Of a DNA stretch of 64,000 bases, positions 20,418 through 30,124 are shown piece by piece. The stretch covers positions 31,965 through 95,964 of the forward strand of contig NZ_JALPRK010000021.1 in NCBI RefSeq assembly GCF_023195895.1, read 5' to 3'. The notes beneath the pieces were generated by a model. That model had not been told where the DNA came from. It did not search any database and saw nothing but the letters and a program-made list of their open reading frames with translations. This DNA comes from Paenibacillus mellifer. GTDB lineage: Bacteria > Bacillota > Bacilli > Paenibacillales > Paenibacillaceae. Both the position numbers and the translations under genes were made by a program. Position 1 is the first letter of the stretch; every line of letters starts with the position of its first letter.

Positions 20418-21545
20418 CTATACCTTCCCTACCCAGATCTCACCCACTGTGATTTTCATCTTACTTAACCAAATGGTTAAAAACAAGCTAATGGATGAGC
20501 ACAACACAAAGGAAACCACCGATTGCGAGAACACATCCAGCATACTTAGGTAATCGACAGCCAGATGATTGGTGAAACGCAAAACAAACGCATGAATGAG
20601 GTAAGTGCCAAAAGAGTATTTTCCAAAAAGATAAAGCAATTTGGTGATTTTTGTTTGCCTATGAGAGATCCGCATTACGACTGAAAAGACGAGTAGGATC
20701 ATAATTGTAATGGTCACCAGCATTAACGGTTTAAGCGGAGCGGTTACGTTCGCGCTAAAGAGGTATCGATTATCGGTTGCTCCGCGATTGATATGAAGGA
20801 TTTGGTTAACAATCGGGTAGAAGCAAACCAACAAAACTGCGATCCCGATATATTTGGATTTATTGATGAATTTTTTCCACACCTCATAATACAGCCCTGC
20901 CAAACCGCCTAACAAGAAGTAGAAAATCCAGAATAGAAAATTACGATCCAAATAGTCAAATATAAAGCCGAGCTGCCGGGTATCCGAAGTAATTAAACCC
21001 TTGGACAAGCCATAGACCAAGAGTAAATTCACACCCCAAAAGGCCAGGACAACAATGAGGTTGGTTGATCCCTTTCGATCTTTTGAAATCAGGACTCGAA
21101 ATAAGGGGAATAATAGATAAAAAGGAATAATCATGACCATAAACCAGAGATGGTATGAGGCTTTCCCCGTTAAAGAGACCTTGATGAGGTTAAGGAGCTC
21201 ATTCCAGGTTGTAGACGGTGCAACACCGCTTAAGAAGCTGACCCATACGTAATAAAATAGCGTCCATGTCAAGTAAGGAAGAACGACTTGGTAGAATCTT
21301 TTACGTAGAAAGCTTACATAGTTCAACTTCCCGTCATAGTTATAAAATAACACCAACCCCGTAATAAAAACGAAAAGCGGGACGGCAAAACGAGTCAATC
21401 CCAGAAACGTTGTCCCCATGACCATAGCTGCGGGGGTTACGCCCGGTTGATAAAAAACACCGGCAATCACATGTTGAAGGACCACGGCTAAAAAGGCGAC
21501 GCCCCGCAAAATCTCGATGTCTTCTAATTTAGCTTTTTTCAGCAT
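20418..21545 (-). CDS. Acyltransferase 3 family membrane protein
   Basis: This 375-aa protein has about ten predicted membrane helices. Near the N-terminus LEDIEILRGVAFLAVVLQHV shows the family R and H, followed by LTRFAVPLFVFITGLVLF. It starts at ATG 21545 (reverse) after AGAGGAGC. It resembles the group of acyltransferases that modify wall polymers. It shares little obvious sequence with the downstream family member, so the two probably recognise different sugars. Confidence 0.85.
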   Translation of the reverse strand: MLKKAKLEDIEILRGVAFLAVVLQHVIAGVFYQPGVTPAAMVMGTTFLGLTRFAVPLFVFITGLVLFYNYDGKLNYVSFLRKRFYQVVLPYLTWTLFYYVWVSFLSGVAPSTTWNELLNLIKVSLTGKASYHLWFMVMIIPFYLLFPLFRVLISKDRKGSTNLIVVLAFWGVNLLLVYGLSKGLITSDTRQLGFIFDYLDRNFLFWIFYFLLGGLAGLYYEVWKKFINKSKYIGIAVLLVCFYPIVNQILHINRGATDNRYLFSANVTAPLKPLMLVTITIMILLVFSVVMRISHRQTKITKLLYLFGKYSFGTYLIHAFVLRFTNHLAVDYLSMLDVFSQSVVSFVLCSSISLFLTIWLSKMKITVGEIWVGKV

Positions 21546-21632
21546 ACTAGCTCCTCTGATATCCTATTTACTAGGAACACCATAATGAATAACCGGCAGT
21601 TCGTCAACTGTGATGTACGTGATGGATGTGCT

Positions 21633-21643
21633 TTGCTATAATT
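21633..21643 (+). promoter_or_regulatory. Extended -10 promoter for the first GT2 gene
   Basis: TTTGCTATAAT contains a perfect TATAAT at 21638-21643 with the TGn extension. No good -35 is visible. It lies 28 bp upstream of the start codon. Confidence 0.55.
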
Positions 21644-21671
21644 TTTATAACTCATTAATAAAAAGGAACGT

Positions 21672-22625
21672 ATGCTAATGACCCCAGTTCATTCTGTTAC
21701 CGTACAAATCGTAACTTACAATAGTGCCGAGGATATCACGGATTGCTTGGACGCTGTTCTGAAACAGACCTATCCAATCGACCAAATCCTCGTCATAGAT
21801 AACGCATCTAAAGATGGGACGGCCGATCGGGTCTCTTCATACATTAAGGACCTAGGCCAGCCAAGGGTTCAGTTTGTTCCCAATCTTTCCAATTCCGGTT
21901 TTGCCCCTGCGCATAACCAAGGCATACGCATGACACAAAGCGATTATGTGTTGGTGCTGAATCCCGACGTAGAGCTGGGGGCTGAATATGTGGAGCGGAT
22001 TGTGAAGTTGATGGATCGCCATCGGGAGGTTGGCAGTGCCACAGGGCTGCTTCTATTAAAGTCTTCCCCCGATATTGTAGACAGCACCGGTTTGCTGATG
22101 AACGGGATCTGGCGTGCGGTGGACCGCGGGGCTGGTGAACCAGCCACTAAGTGGGGGGAATCCGGAGAGGTGTTTGGTGTGTCTGGAGCTGCCGCAGTGT
22201 ACAGAAGGGCCATGATCGAGGAGATTTCGATGCAGGGAGAGTTTTTTGATGAAGACTTTTTTGCGTATAAGGAAGACGTAGATGTAGCCTGGCGAGCGAA
22301 TTTGCTGGGATGGAAGGCTTATTATTGTGCGGATGCGTTGGCAACTCATGCACGTGGATGGAAGAAAGGGAGCCGAAATCAACAGCCTCTTGCCATCCGC
22401 CGATATTCTTACATCAATCGCTACAAAATGATTTATAAAAATCTGAGTGGTTCCCATTGGGTTAAACACCTGCCGAAATTGCTGGCCTTTGAGATCGCAA
22501 GTAACGCTTATATGCTGCTAAGGGAGCCCAAGGTGCTAGGTGCTTGGACGGGATTTATTCAGCAACTTCCTGAGCTTCGTAAGAAGCGGCGGGAGATTAT
22601 GAAAGGACGGAAGAGCAAAAGTTAA
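21672..22625 (+). CDS. GT2 family glycosyltransferase, rhamnosyltransferase-like
   Basis: This 317-aa GT-A enzyme has VQIVTYNSAEDITDCLDAVL and VIDNASKDGT at the N-terminus, then LNPDVEL (DxD-like) and EDFFAYKEDVDVAWRANLLGW near residue 200. This arrangement is typical of rhamnosyl- and galactofuranosyltransferases, which would fit the dTDP-L-rhamnose made by the neighbouring operon. ATG 21672 follows AAAAAGGAACG. A second GT2 gene follows with its own promoter. Confidence 0.88.
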   Translation: MLMTPVHSVTVQIVTYNSAEDITDCLDAVLKQTYPIDQILVIDNASKDGTADRVSSYIKDLGQPRVQFVPNLSNSGFAPAHNQGIRMTQSDYVLVLNPDVELGAEYVERIVKLMDRHREVGSATGLLLLKSSPDIVDSTGLLMNGIWRAVDRGAGEPATKWGESGEVFGVSGAAAVYRRAMIEEISMQGEFFDEDFFAYKEDVDVAWRANLLGWKAYYCADALATHARGWKKGSRNQQPLAIRRYSYINRYKMIYKNLSGSHWVKHLPKLLAFEIASNAYMLLREPKVLGAWTGFIQQLPELRKKRREIMKGRKSKS

Positions 22626-22714
22626 ATCTCAGATATGTGAATATATGGCGTGCGTCACGATACTCTCTTGTACCCTGCCGATTTTTCCCTCTCTCACTCC
22701 ACTTCTGCGCGATA

Positions 22715-22723
22715 TGCTATAAT
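22715..22723 (+). promoter_or_regulatory. Extended -10 promoter for the second GT2 gene
   Basis: TGCTATAAT at 22715-22723 repeats the extended -10 found before the preceding gene. No clear -35 is present. It lies 36 bp before the GTG start. Confidence 0.5.
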
Positions 22724-22759
22724 GTCGATAGATTACACTATTTGTCGGAGGCGTTGCAG

Positions 22760-23680
22760 GTGGATTTAAGTATAATCATAGTCAATTACAACACGTGCCG
22801 CTTGACGACGGATTGTTTGCGTTCGGTATTTGCTTCAGAGACGGGCTACCTCTACGAAGTGTTTGTTGTAGATAATCACTCAACGGACGATTCGGTCGAA
22901 ACGATTCGCCGCGAGTTTCCAGAAGTAAAAATGGTCGTAAATGAGACGAATACGGGATTTTCCTATGCGAATAACCAGGCAATTAAAGTATCCTCAGGAC
23001 GGTATGTGCTTCTCCTGAACTCGGATACGATTATTCAAAAGGATACGCTGGATATCATGTTATCCTTCATGGATCGCCGCCCTGACGTGGGGGCTTCGGG
23101 CTGTAAGGTTATTTTACCGGATGGTTCGCTGGATAAGGCGTGTAAGCGGGGATTCCCGACTCCTTCAGCATCCTTTTATTATGCCTTCGGGTTTTCCAAG
23201 TGGTTCCCCGATAACCCGAAGTTTAACCAATATCAACTGGGTTATCTGGATCCGGATCAAGAGTATCCGATTGACTGTTTAGTTGGGGCGTTTATGTTGG
23301 TACGCCGTGAAACGATTGAGCAGGTTGGTTTGCTTGATGAGGATTACTTCATGTATGCAGAGGATACGGACTGGTGCTACAGGATTAAACAAGCGGGTTG
23401 GGTGAATTATTACTACCCTCGGACGACCATTGTCCATTACAAAGGTGGCAGCGCGCCGCGTCGACCTCTCAAGATTATTTATGAGTTTCACCGTTCGATG
23501 ATTCTTTTCTATCGCAAGAATTATCGCAAGAATTATAACATATTGGTGAGTGCGGCCATTTATGCAGGGATTGCCGTGCAATTTGGGATGGCATTAGTAA
23601 AATCGGCTCTAGCCCGCCCGGCGAAGCACCCCGCCACTTCCCCGCAAGATTTCGGGGAGGATGTTGGCATCAATGGCTAA
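22760..23680 (+). CDS. GT2 family glycosyltransferase, rhamnosyltransferase-like
   Basis: This 306-aa GT-A enzyme has LSIIIVNYNTCRLTTDCLRS, VVDNHSTDDS, LLNSDT (DxD-like) and DEDYFMYAEDTDWCYRIKQAGW. The start is GTG 22760 after CGGAGGCG; the longer frame from 22637 reads through the promoter and is rejected. It shares its architecture with the preceding gene and may add the next rhamnose. It stands directly before the initiating transferase. Confidence 0.88.
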   Translation: MDLSIIIVNYNTCRLTTDCLRSVFASETGYLYEVFVVDNHSTDDSVETIRREFPEVKMVVNETNTGFSYANNQAIKVSSGRYVLLLNSDTIIQKDTLDIMLSFMDRRPDVGASGCKVILPDGSLDKACKRGFPTPSASFYYAFGFSKWFPDNPKFNQYQLGYLDPDQEYPIDCLVGAFMLVRRETIEQVGLLDEDYFMYAEDTDWCYRIKQAGWVNYYYPRTTIVHYKGGSAPRRPLKIIYEFHRSMILFYRKNYRKNYNILVSAAIYAGIAVQFGMALVKSALARPAKHPATSPQDFGEDVGING

Positions 23681-23730
23681 TACGATGTCGAATAATTTAT
23701 TAGTTGAGTTAGTTTTAGGGAGTGTGGAAA

Positions 23731-25239
23731 TTGAACTCGTCCGTTTCAATGAATAATCAGATGAAAGCGACCAATCTTCTAATCGCTGAAAATATTTCTA
23801 CCTACAAGAAAAGAACGGTACGGTTGGAAAGGGTCCTCAATGTCATTCTCATAGGGATCGAGTATTTGTTGTATGTCATCAGCTTCTTGGCATTATTCTC
23901 CTATCGGGTACTTCCTGATTACGATATGAGAAGCTGGGCGGAGCTGTTCCGAAATTTGGAGACGCTGCCGATCGCTGGAGATTACTTGATCCTGCTGGGA
24001 GTCATCTTTGCAATTTACTCTCTATACAGCGCCCACAACGGGTTATACAAGTGGGATCGGGACATTAAATTGATTGATGATACGTATACCGCGGGCAAAG
24101 CCGTATTTTTCTCGTTTCTAATTGCATTAGGTATCATCTTCTTTCTAAAAACAGGTACGGTATATTCCCGTCTGGTTATCTTATCCTTTGCCGTCTTGAT
24201 CGTCGTCTCCGCATTTCTCTCCCGCTTACTTAGATTGGGTATGATGCACCTACTTACACGGGCAGAAATTTACAGCAAGAATGTGCTGGTTATCGGAGCT
24301 GGGCGTGTAGGAGAGGAAATCCGCAGCAACTTATTTGCCAGCAAAGGGAATGGATACCGCTTCGTGGGCTTCCTTGACGATTATAAATCGGACGGAGAAC
24401 ATGTTATCGGTAGCATTAATCAGGTAGAAAAGCTGCTGCAACATTATCAAATCCATGAGATTTACATCACGATTCCTTCAGAGCGAAATGTAATCAATGA
24501 GCTCATCACTAAGATCCGTAAATATGACGTACGCATCAAGATCATCCCCGAAATGTACGAACTAGTGACTTCCGGCGTCGTATTTGATCAGGCTTACGAA
24601 TATCCTTGCATCGAGATCGTCAAAACCCCACTGAGGGGATTAAACCTTTTCTTGAAAAGAACGGCGGATTTTGCGTTATCCATATTAGGGTTAGTTGTGA
24701 TTTCTCCGTTTTTTGCTGTAATCGCCTTATGCATTAAGCTGGACAGCAACGGACCGATAATCATTAAACAACGGCGTATCGGCAAGAACGGGGCTCCCTT
24801 CCAAATGTTTAAATTTCGTTCCATGGTAGAGAACGCTGAAAGCTTAAAGACTCAACTGGAAGAACATAACGAAGCAGACGGTCCAGTATTTAAAATAAAA
24901 AATGATCCACGGATCACGCGGGTGGGCCGTTTTATTCGAAAGTACTCTCTTGACGAGCTGCCGCAGCTCATTAACGTTGTTCTTGGACAGATGAGTCTGG
25001 TCGGCCCGCGTCCTCCACTCCCGCAAGAGGTTGAACGTTACACGGACTATGAGTGGCGGCGTCTCGATATTCGCCCGGGGATCACGGGACTATGGCAAAT
25101 TAATGGACGAAGCGATCTGCCCTTCGACGAATGGGTAAAGCTGGATCTCTATTATATTGAGCACTGGAGCCTGGGGTTAGAATTAAAAATTATCTTCAAA
25201 ACGATTCCGATTGTCATCAAAGGTACAGGCGCGTATTAA
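23731..25239 (+). CDS. Undecaprenyl-phosphate sugar phosphotransferase (WbaP/CpsE class)
   Basis: This roughly 502-aa polyprenyl phosphoglycosyltransferase has about four or five membrane helices in the first 170 residues, a CoA-binding-like Rossmann domain (NVLVIGAGRVGEEIRSNL), one more hydrophobic segment, and the catalytic sugar-transferase domain. The latter shows KRTADFALSILGL, KQRRIGKNGAPFQMFKFRSM, YSLDELPQLINVVLGQMSLV and RPGITGLWQINGRS. It starts glycan assembly by placing galactose- or glucose-1-phosphate on undecaprenyl phosphate. TTG 23731 after AGGGAGTG is the likely start. It overlaps the next gene by one base. Confidence 0.92.
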   Translation: MNSSVSMNNQMKATNLLIAENISTYKKRTVRLERVLNVILIGIEYLLYVISFLALFSYRVLPDYDMRSWAELFRNLETLPIAGDYLILLGVIFAIYSLYSAHNGLYKWDRDIKLIDDTYTAGKAVFFSFLIALGIIFFLKTGTVYSRLVILSFAVLIVVSAFLSRLLRLGMMHLLTRAEIYSKNVLVIGAGRVGEEIRSNLFASKGNGYRFVGFLDDYKSDGEHVIGSINQVEKLLQHYQIHEIYITIPSERNVINELITKIRKYDVRIKIIPEMYELVTSGVVFDQAYEYPCIEIVKTPLRGLNLFLKRTADFALSILGLVVISPFFAVIALCIKLDSNGPIIIKQRRIGKNGAPFQMFKFRSMVENAESLKTQLEEHNEADGPVFKIKNDPRITRVGRFIRKYSLDELPQLINVVLGQMSLVGPRPPLPQEVERYTDYEWRRLDIRPGITGLWQINGRSDLPFDEWVKLDLYYIEHWSLGLELKIIFKTIPIVIKGTGAY

Positions 25240-26135
25240 TGAAAAACAAACTTCTCTACAACCTCCTTCTCCTCTTAGGCATCGCGCTGCTGGCGCTGAG
25301 CTGGCTGCCGGAGTGGCCGGACACGGAGAAGCAAGGCTTTACGGCCCATCGGATGGTGGCGCACGCCATGGGCGGGATCGAAGGGCTAACGTATACGAAC
25401 AGCTACGACGCTTTTGTCGCGAACTATGAAAAAGGCTTCCGCGTGTTCGAAGTCGATCTGCTGCTCAGCAGCGACGGTAAGCTGGTAGCGCGCCACGAGT
25501 GGGGCGAGGGGTTCACGAAGCAGCTCGGCGAGCAGGACAAGCTGGCGGCGGATCGCCAGGGTGCCGTCCTGACCCATGCCGAGTTCAAGGCTGCAAAAAT
25601 CCAAGACATCTACGAGCCGCTAGATTGGATCGATGTCCTGGAGTTGATGGAGCAGTATCCGGATGCGTATATTGTCACGGATACGAAGCAGTCTACTTCA
25701 GAAGAGATCCAGCGTATCTTCAAGCAGATCGTTGATGAGGCAATGACCAAGAATCCAGAGCTCTTGGAGCGCATTGTGCCGCAAATCTACAACCGGGCGA
25801 TGTGGGAGCCAGTCGAGCGGATCTATCCTTTTGATTCGGTTATCTTTACGTTATACCAGACGCATGAAACCGATGAGGAAGTGGTGGCCTTTGCCGAGGA
25901 AAAGGAACTTGCCGCCATCACCATGTCCGATACGCGTGCCAATGCCGGATTGATTCAGGAGCTGAACCGAATCGGCGTGTCCTCCTATATCCATACGATT
26001 AACGATCCCGAGACCATTGCCAAGTTTAAAAAGATGGGCGCTTATGGGTTCTACACCGACTTTTTGACGGAAGCGGATTTGGCAAAAAACACGGGGCTTC
26101 TGTCTTTGTTGAACGGATACGTTTTTGCGCGATAA
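25239..26135 (+). CDS. GDPD/PI-PLC-like phosphodiesterase, membrane-anchored
   Basis: This 298-aa protein has an N-terminal uncleaved signal-anchor (NKLLYNLLLLLGIALLALSWL). The catalytic TIM-barrel has VAHAMGGIEG (first His), FEVDLLLSSDGKLVARHEW (Glu, Asp, second His), and TDTK. This is the glycerophosphodiester phosphodiesterase pattern, although HAMGG replaces the usual HRG. The start overlaps the stop of the phosphotransferase gene (TAATG), so the two are coupled. It probably acts outside the membrane on a phosphodiester of lipid or wall polymer. The exact substrate is unknown. Confidence 0.8.
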   Translation: MKNKLLYNLLLLLGIALLALSWLPEWPDTEKQGFTAHRMVAHAMGGIEGLTYTNSYDAFVANYEKGFRVFEVDLLLSSDGKLVARHEWGEGFTKQLGEQDKLAADRQGAVLTHAEFKAAKIQDIYEPLDWIDVLELMEQYPDAYIVTDTKQSTSEEIQRIFKQIVDEAMTKNPELLERIVPQIYNRAMWEPVERIYPFDSVIFTLYQTHETDEEVVAFAEEKELAAITMSDTRANAGLIQELNRIGVSSYIHTINDPETIAKFKKMGAYGFYTDFLTEADLAKNTGLLSLLNGYVFAR

Positions 26136-26271
26136 AAACGTATCTTTTTTTGTGTTCGCATTCGACGCGAACATTGACAGGGTACCCCGGGTAACATAGA
26201 CTAGAAACAGAGAAATAGAACTGGAAATCTAGTCATCTTCATGACTTTTATATCAGAGGGACAAGGGAGAG

Positions 26272-26298
26272 CGGGGCGGAGCAGCAAGCCCCGTTTTT
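26272..26298 (+). terminator. Terminator or attenuator upstream of pcrB
   Basis: CGGGGC (26272-26277) pairs with GCCCCG (26288-26293), followed by TTTTT. It lies 40 bp before pcrB, so it ends the preceding operon or attenuates pcrB. The rest of 26,136-26,338 shows no gene. Confidence 0.5.
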
Positions 26299-26338
26299 CG
26301 CGGTCCATCTGGCGAAATCGCCGTTGGAGGAATAGAAA

Positions 26339-27040
26339 TTGAAGCAGAAGATACCTGCCTGGCGGCATGTGTTTAAGCTGGATCCGGACCGTAACTTGGA
26401 TGATCCGGCGCTGGAAGCGGTTTGCCTGTCCGGAACGGATGCGATCATGATCGGTGGATCAAGTGGGGTGACCTATGAGAATACCGTAGAACTACTATCA
26501 AGGGTACGACGTTTTGAGGTGCCTTGTGTGCTGGAGATCTCCGATCTAGAGGCGGTCGTGCCGGGGTTTGACCTATACATGATTCCGATCGTGCTGAACG
26601 CAGGACATCCCGACTGGATCCTCGGTCAGCATGCTCGGGCAATCGAGCAATACGGGTACCTGATCCCTTGGGAGCTGCTGGTGCCGGAAGGGTATCTGGT
26701 GTTGAATCCGGAGGCGACCGTAGCCAAGGTGACGGAGGCGCAAGGCCCGCTGGAGGCAGCGACGGCTCGGGCGTATGCCCAGGTGGCCGATCGTTTGTTG
26801 CAGCTGCCGATCGTGTACCTGGAATACAGCGGCCAAACCGGCGACTTTGAGCTGGTGTCCGATGTGCGGAGAACCCTAGATCAAGCACGCCTGTTTTATG
26901 GCGGCGGGATCTTGGACGCCGAAACTGCACGCCGGGCGGCTGCCGTGAGCGATACGGTGGTGGTTGGCAACGTGGTTTACAGCGATCTGGATCGGGCGCT
27001 GGAGACAGTAGCGGCGGTGAAGGGCGTAGCTAAGAACTAG
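26339..27040 (+). CDS. pcrB: Heptaprenylglyceryl phosphate synthase
   Basis: The 233-aa TIM-barrel protein joins heptaprenyl diphosphate to sn-glycerol-1-phosphate, giving archaea-type ether lipids in Bacillota. Diagnostic segments are HVFKLDPDR, GTDAIMIGGSSG, VYLEYSGQTGD and YGGGILDAETARRAA. TTG 26339 follows GGAGGAATAG. It heads the conserved pcrB-pcrA-ligA order. Confidence 0.93.
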   Translation: MKQKIPAWRHVFKLDPDRNLDDPALEAVCLSGTDAIMIGGSSGVTYENTVELLSRVRRFEVPCVLEISDLEAVVPGFDLYMIPIVLNAGHPDWILGQHARAIEQYGYLIPWELLVPEGYLVLNPEATVAKVTEAQGPLEAATARAYAQVADRLLQLPIVYLEYSGQTGDFELVSDVRRTLDQARLFYGGGILDAETARRAAAVSDTVVVGNVVYSDLDRALETVAAVKGVAKN

Positions 27041-27144
27041 AAGCAATGAAGAGGTGGCGGAACAAACAACACCGCCATTTTCGCAGTTGGATGATAACGG
27101 ACCCCAAGGACGTTATCTATCGGTATAACGAGACCCGTAGCAGC

Positions 27145-27227
27145 TAACGGACTGAGAAGACCTTATTTGTTCGAATTCATACCCTCTCGATTCGGTTGGG
27201 GTGAAATAGCGTCGTCTGAGTCCGTTA
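27145..27227. repeat. Imperfect 24-bp intergenic inverted repeat
   Basis: TAACGGACT...TTATTT at 27145-27168 and its reverse complement at 27204-27227 match at 19 of 24 positions. Related AACGGAC/GTTAT words also occur at 27090-27140. This looks like the dispersed palindromic repeats of paenibacilli rather than a gene-specific element. Confidence 0.6.
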
Positions 27228-27254
27228 CATCGGGAAATTCTCGGGAAATGAGTG

Positions 27255-27279
27255 AATAACGGCTCTGGTGTCCGTTATT
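27255..27279. repeat. Hairpin before pcrA
   Basis: AATAACGG (27255-27262) and CCGTTATT (27272-27279) form a perfect 8-bp stem. It belongs to the same word family as the repeat just upstream. There is no T tract, so it is not an obvious terminator. Confidence 0.5.
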
Positions 27280-27330
27280 AGTTTTGGCGAAGACAAAGAG
27301 ATGTTTTTAATAAGGAAGGAGCAAGTTTTG

Positions 27331-29706
27331 ATGCAACCTGTGAACATACAAGAGGCGGTAAGCCGCCTGAATCCGCAGCAAAGACAAGCCGTAGAGGCGA
27401 CCGAAGGGCCGCTTCTGATTATGGCCGGCGCAGGCAGCGGCAAGACGCGCGTGCTGACGCACCGCATCGCCTACCTGATCGCGACTCGCAAAGCGCCGCC
27501 GTGGGGGATCCTGGCGATCACCTTTACGAACAAGGCCGCGCGCGAAATGCAAGACCGGGTATCCCGGTTGGTGGGCGGTTCGGAGGGACGGGACATTTGG
27601 GTGTCCACGTTCCACTCGATGTGCGTGCGGATTTTGCGGCGGGATATCGAGCGGATCGGGTTCACCTCCAACTTCTCCATCCTAGATTCAACGGATCAGT
27701 TGTCCGTGATTCGGAACTGCATGAAGGAACAGAACATCGACACGAAGAAATTCGAGCCGAAGGCGGTTCAAGCGGCGATAAGTACGGCGAAGAATGAACT
27801 GATCACCCCGCAGCAATACGAGCAGAAGATCGGCGATTATTTCGAAGGTATCGTGGCCAAAATTTACGCCATGTACCAGAAGCGTCTTCGCCAAAATAAC
27901 TCCCTAGACTTCGACGACCTGATCATGAAGACGATCGAGTTGTTTAAGGGGTCGCCGGACGTGCTGGATTTTTATCAAAAGAAATTCCAATACATCCACG
28001 TCGACGAATATCAGGATACGAACCGCGCGCAATACATGTTGTGCCGGATGCTGGCGGACAAGCACCATCGCATCTGCGTCGTTGGGGACAGCGACCAGTC
28101 GATCTATCGCTGGCGCGGGGCGGACATCAGCAATATCCTGAACTTTGAGAAGGATTATCCCGAAGCGAAGACGATTCTGTTGGAGCAGAATTATCGTTCG
28201 ACCTCGACGATTCTGAACGCGGCGAACGAAGTGATCGGGTTGAACACCGGACGCAAGCCGAAGAAGCTGTGGACTGACAAGGGCGACGGCGACAAGATCA
28301 AGGTGTATCGTGCCGATTCGGAACATGATGAGGGGTATTTTGTCACGACGGAAATTCATAACAGTGTAAAAGGCGGGCGCAACTACCGCGATCATGCGAT
28401 TCTGTACCGGACCAACGCCCAGTCGCGGGTCATAGAGGAAATCCTGATTAAGTCGGATATCCCGTACCAGATCGTCGGCGGCATCAAGTTCTATGATCGC
28501 AAAGAGATCAAGGACCTGCTCGCCTACCTGCGCTTGCTCTCCAATCCGGACGACGACATCAGCTTGACGCGGGTGATCAACGTGCCGAAGCGGGGTATCG
28601 GCGATACGACGGTGGGTAAGCTGGCGGATGCGGCTGCTCAGCGGGGGACGTCCATTTACCGTGTGTTGGAGTTCGTGGATGATCTGGGATTTGCCGGACG
28701 GACACGCAATGCGTTGGTTGAGTTCTTTGACATGATCAGCGGGCTGCACAAAATGGTAGAGTTCCTCTCCGTCACGGAACTGACCGAGAAATTGTTGGAA
28801 ATGACGCAATACCGGTTGGAGCTGCAGAATGAGAACACGCTGGAATCCCGCTCGCGGCTGGAAAATATCGACGAGTTCCTGTCGGTTACGCTGGAATTCG
28901 AGAACAATAATGAAGACAAGTCGCTGGTCTCCTTCCTGACCGACCTGGCACTGATCGCCGACATCGACAGTATGAACGATAACGGCGATGCCGAGAAGCC
29001 AAATGACGATGCGGTTGTGCTGATGACGATGCACAGTGCGAAGGGTTTGGAGTTCCCGGTCGTGTTCATCATCGGCATGGAGGAAGGGGTCTTCCCGCAT
29101 AGCCGGGCGTTCCTCGACAACGAGGAACTGGAGGAAGAGCGCCGACTGGCGTATGTGGGAATCACCCGCGCCGAGGAGAAGCTGTTTCTCTCGTGCGCGC
29201 AGATGCGCACGCTGTTTGGCCGCACGACGGCGAACCCGCCGTCCCGGTTCCTCGAGGAAATCCCCGAGGAACTGAAGGAGGACGGCGGCCGCGTAGCGCG
29301 CGACCGCTACGGCCGGGGCGCCGGCGCGGGCGGCGCCTACAGCGGCCGCGGCTTCGGCGGCGCCGGCGGCGGCAACTTCGGCCGCCCGGCCACGGACGCG
29401 GCCGGCGGCCCGGGGGCACGGTCCGCGGCTGCGCCTAGCGGACCGGCCGGGCGCGGCAACGCCGCTCCGATGCGGAGCGGCGTGACCGTGACCGGCGGCG
29501 CGGCCTCCGCCGCCGCCAAGACCGCCCTCGGCGATTTCAGCGCCGGGGACAAGGTCGCCCACGCCAAGTGGGGCGTGGGTACGGTCGTTGCCATTAAAGG
29601 CTCCGGCAACGACACGGAACTGCAGATCGCTTTTCCGGCCCCGGTGGGCGTCAAGCGACTGCTGGCCGGGTTCGCCCCGATCACGAAGGTGACCGACGGC
29701 GAATAA
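27331..29706 (+). CDS. pcrA: ATP-dependent DNA helicase PcrA
   Basis: This 791-aa UvrD/Rep-family 3'-5' helicase acts in repair, rolling-circle replication and removal of RecA. It has [14 protein letters not shown] (Q motif), [12 protein letters not shown] (motif I), [11 protein letters not shown] (motif II), [14 protein letters not shown] (III), QNYRS (IV), [14 protein letters not shown] (V) and [12 protein letters not shown] (VI). The tail is unusual: about residues 655-730 are a Gly/Ala/Arg-rich linker, followed by a Tudor-like domain ([19 protein letters not shown]) that in PcrA binds RNA polymerase. ATG 27331 after AAGGAAGGAG is the start. Confidence 0.95.
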   Translation: MQPVNIQEAVSRLNPQQRQAVEATEGPLLIMAGAGSGKTRVLTHRIAYLIATRKAPPWGILAITFTNKAAREMQDRVSRLVGGSEGRDIWVSTFHSMCVRILRRDIERIGFTSNFSILDSTDQLSVIRNCMKEQNIDTKKFEPKAVQAAISTAKNELITPQQYEQKIGDYFEGIVAKIYAMYQKRLRQNNSLDFDDLIMKTIELFKGSPDVLDFYQKKFQYIHVDEYQDTNRAQYMLCRMLADKHHRICVVGDSDQSIYRWRGADISNILNFEKDYPEAKTILLEQNYRSTSTILNAANEVIGLNTGRKPKKLWTDKGDGDKIKVYRADSEHDEGYFVTTEIHNSVKGGRNYRDHAILYRTNAQSRVIEEILIKSDIPYQIVGGIKFYDRKEIKDLLAYLRLLSNPDDDISLTRVINVPKRGIGDTTVGKLADAAAQRGTSIYRVLEFVDDLGFAGRTRNALVEFFDMISGLHKMVEFLSVTELTEKLLEMTQYRLELQNENTLESRSRLENIDEFLSVTLEFENNNEDKSLVSFLTDLALIADIDSMNDNGDAEKPNDDAVVLMTMHSAKGLEFPVVFIIGMEEGVFPHSRAFLDNEELEEERRLAYVGITRAEEKLFLSCAQMRTLFGRTTANPPSRFLEEIPEELKEDGGRVARDRYGRGAGAGGAYSGRGFGGAGGGNFGRPATDAAGGPGARSAAAPSGPAGRGNAAPMRSGVTVTGGAASAAAKTALGDFSAGDKVAHAKWGVGTVVAIKGSGNDTELQIAFPAPVGVKRLLAGFAPITKVTDGE

Positions 29707-29774
29707 CCGGGTATAATTGCGCTAAACCGGGGAAGGTTGAGGGTAGCTGGGGATGGGTTTGGCTCCAGCGGCAC

Positions 29775-29964
29775 AAATAAGGGTAAATCATATCCTTATT
29801 TTCATTGAGTCGGGCCCCCATCGTGAAATAAGACCATATAATGTTCTTATTTTGCCCGGATGGCACTGTTTTGCTCTGATTGGCTACGAATAACGCCATT
29901 TTTTACCCTTATTCCTCGCGAACTAGAGCATTCCCATCAAATAGCGGTATAAAATACCGTTATT
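29775..29964. repeat. Series of three palindromes between pcrA and ligA
   Basis: Three hairpins follow one another: AAATAAGG/CCTTATTT (29775-29801), AAATAAGA/TCTTATTT (29826-29852), and an 11-bp arm pair with one mismatch at 29940-29964. The 418-bp gap 29,707-30,124 holds no gene. These look like dispersed intergenic repeats and lack a terminator T tract. Confidence 0.55.
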
Positions 29965-30124
29965 ATCGTGGGCGGCGGTGCATACCGGGTCTACGTCTTA
30001 CGAATCACGCGCGCCGCCGAGTATCGCCGCACTTGCCTCAAACGATCTACAACACGGAGCGAACCCATTCGGGTTCCTCCATCTCTATACATATCATACC
30101 TACCCAAAGGAGGGTTGTCCCTGC

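Noticed and set aside
22637..22759. N-terminal extension of the second GT2 protein
   Set aside because: This part of the frame contains the extended -10 promoter, and the RBS-supported start is GTG 22760.
27904..29562. Long reverse frames across pcrA
   Set aside because: They are shadows caused by the GC-rich coding strand, with no RBS or recognisable product.
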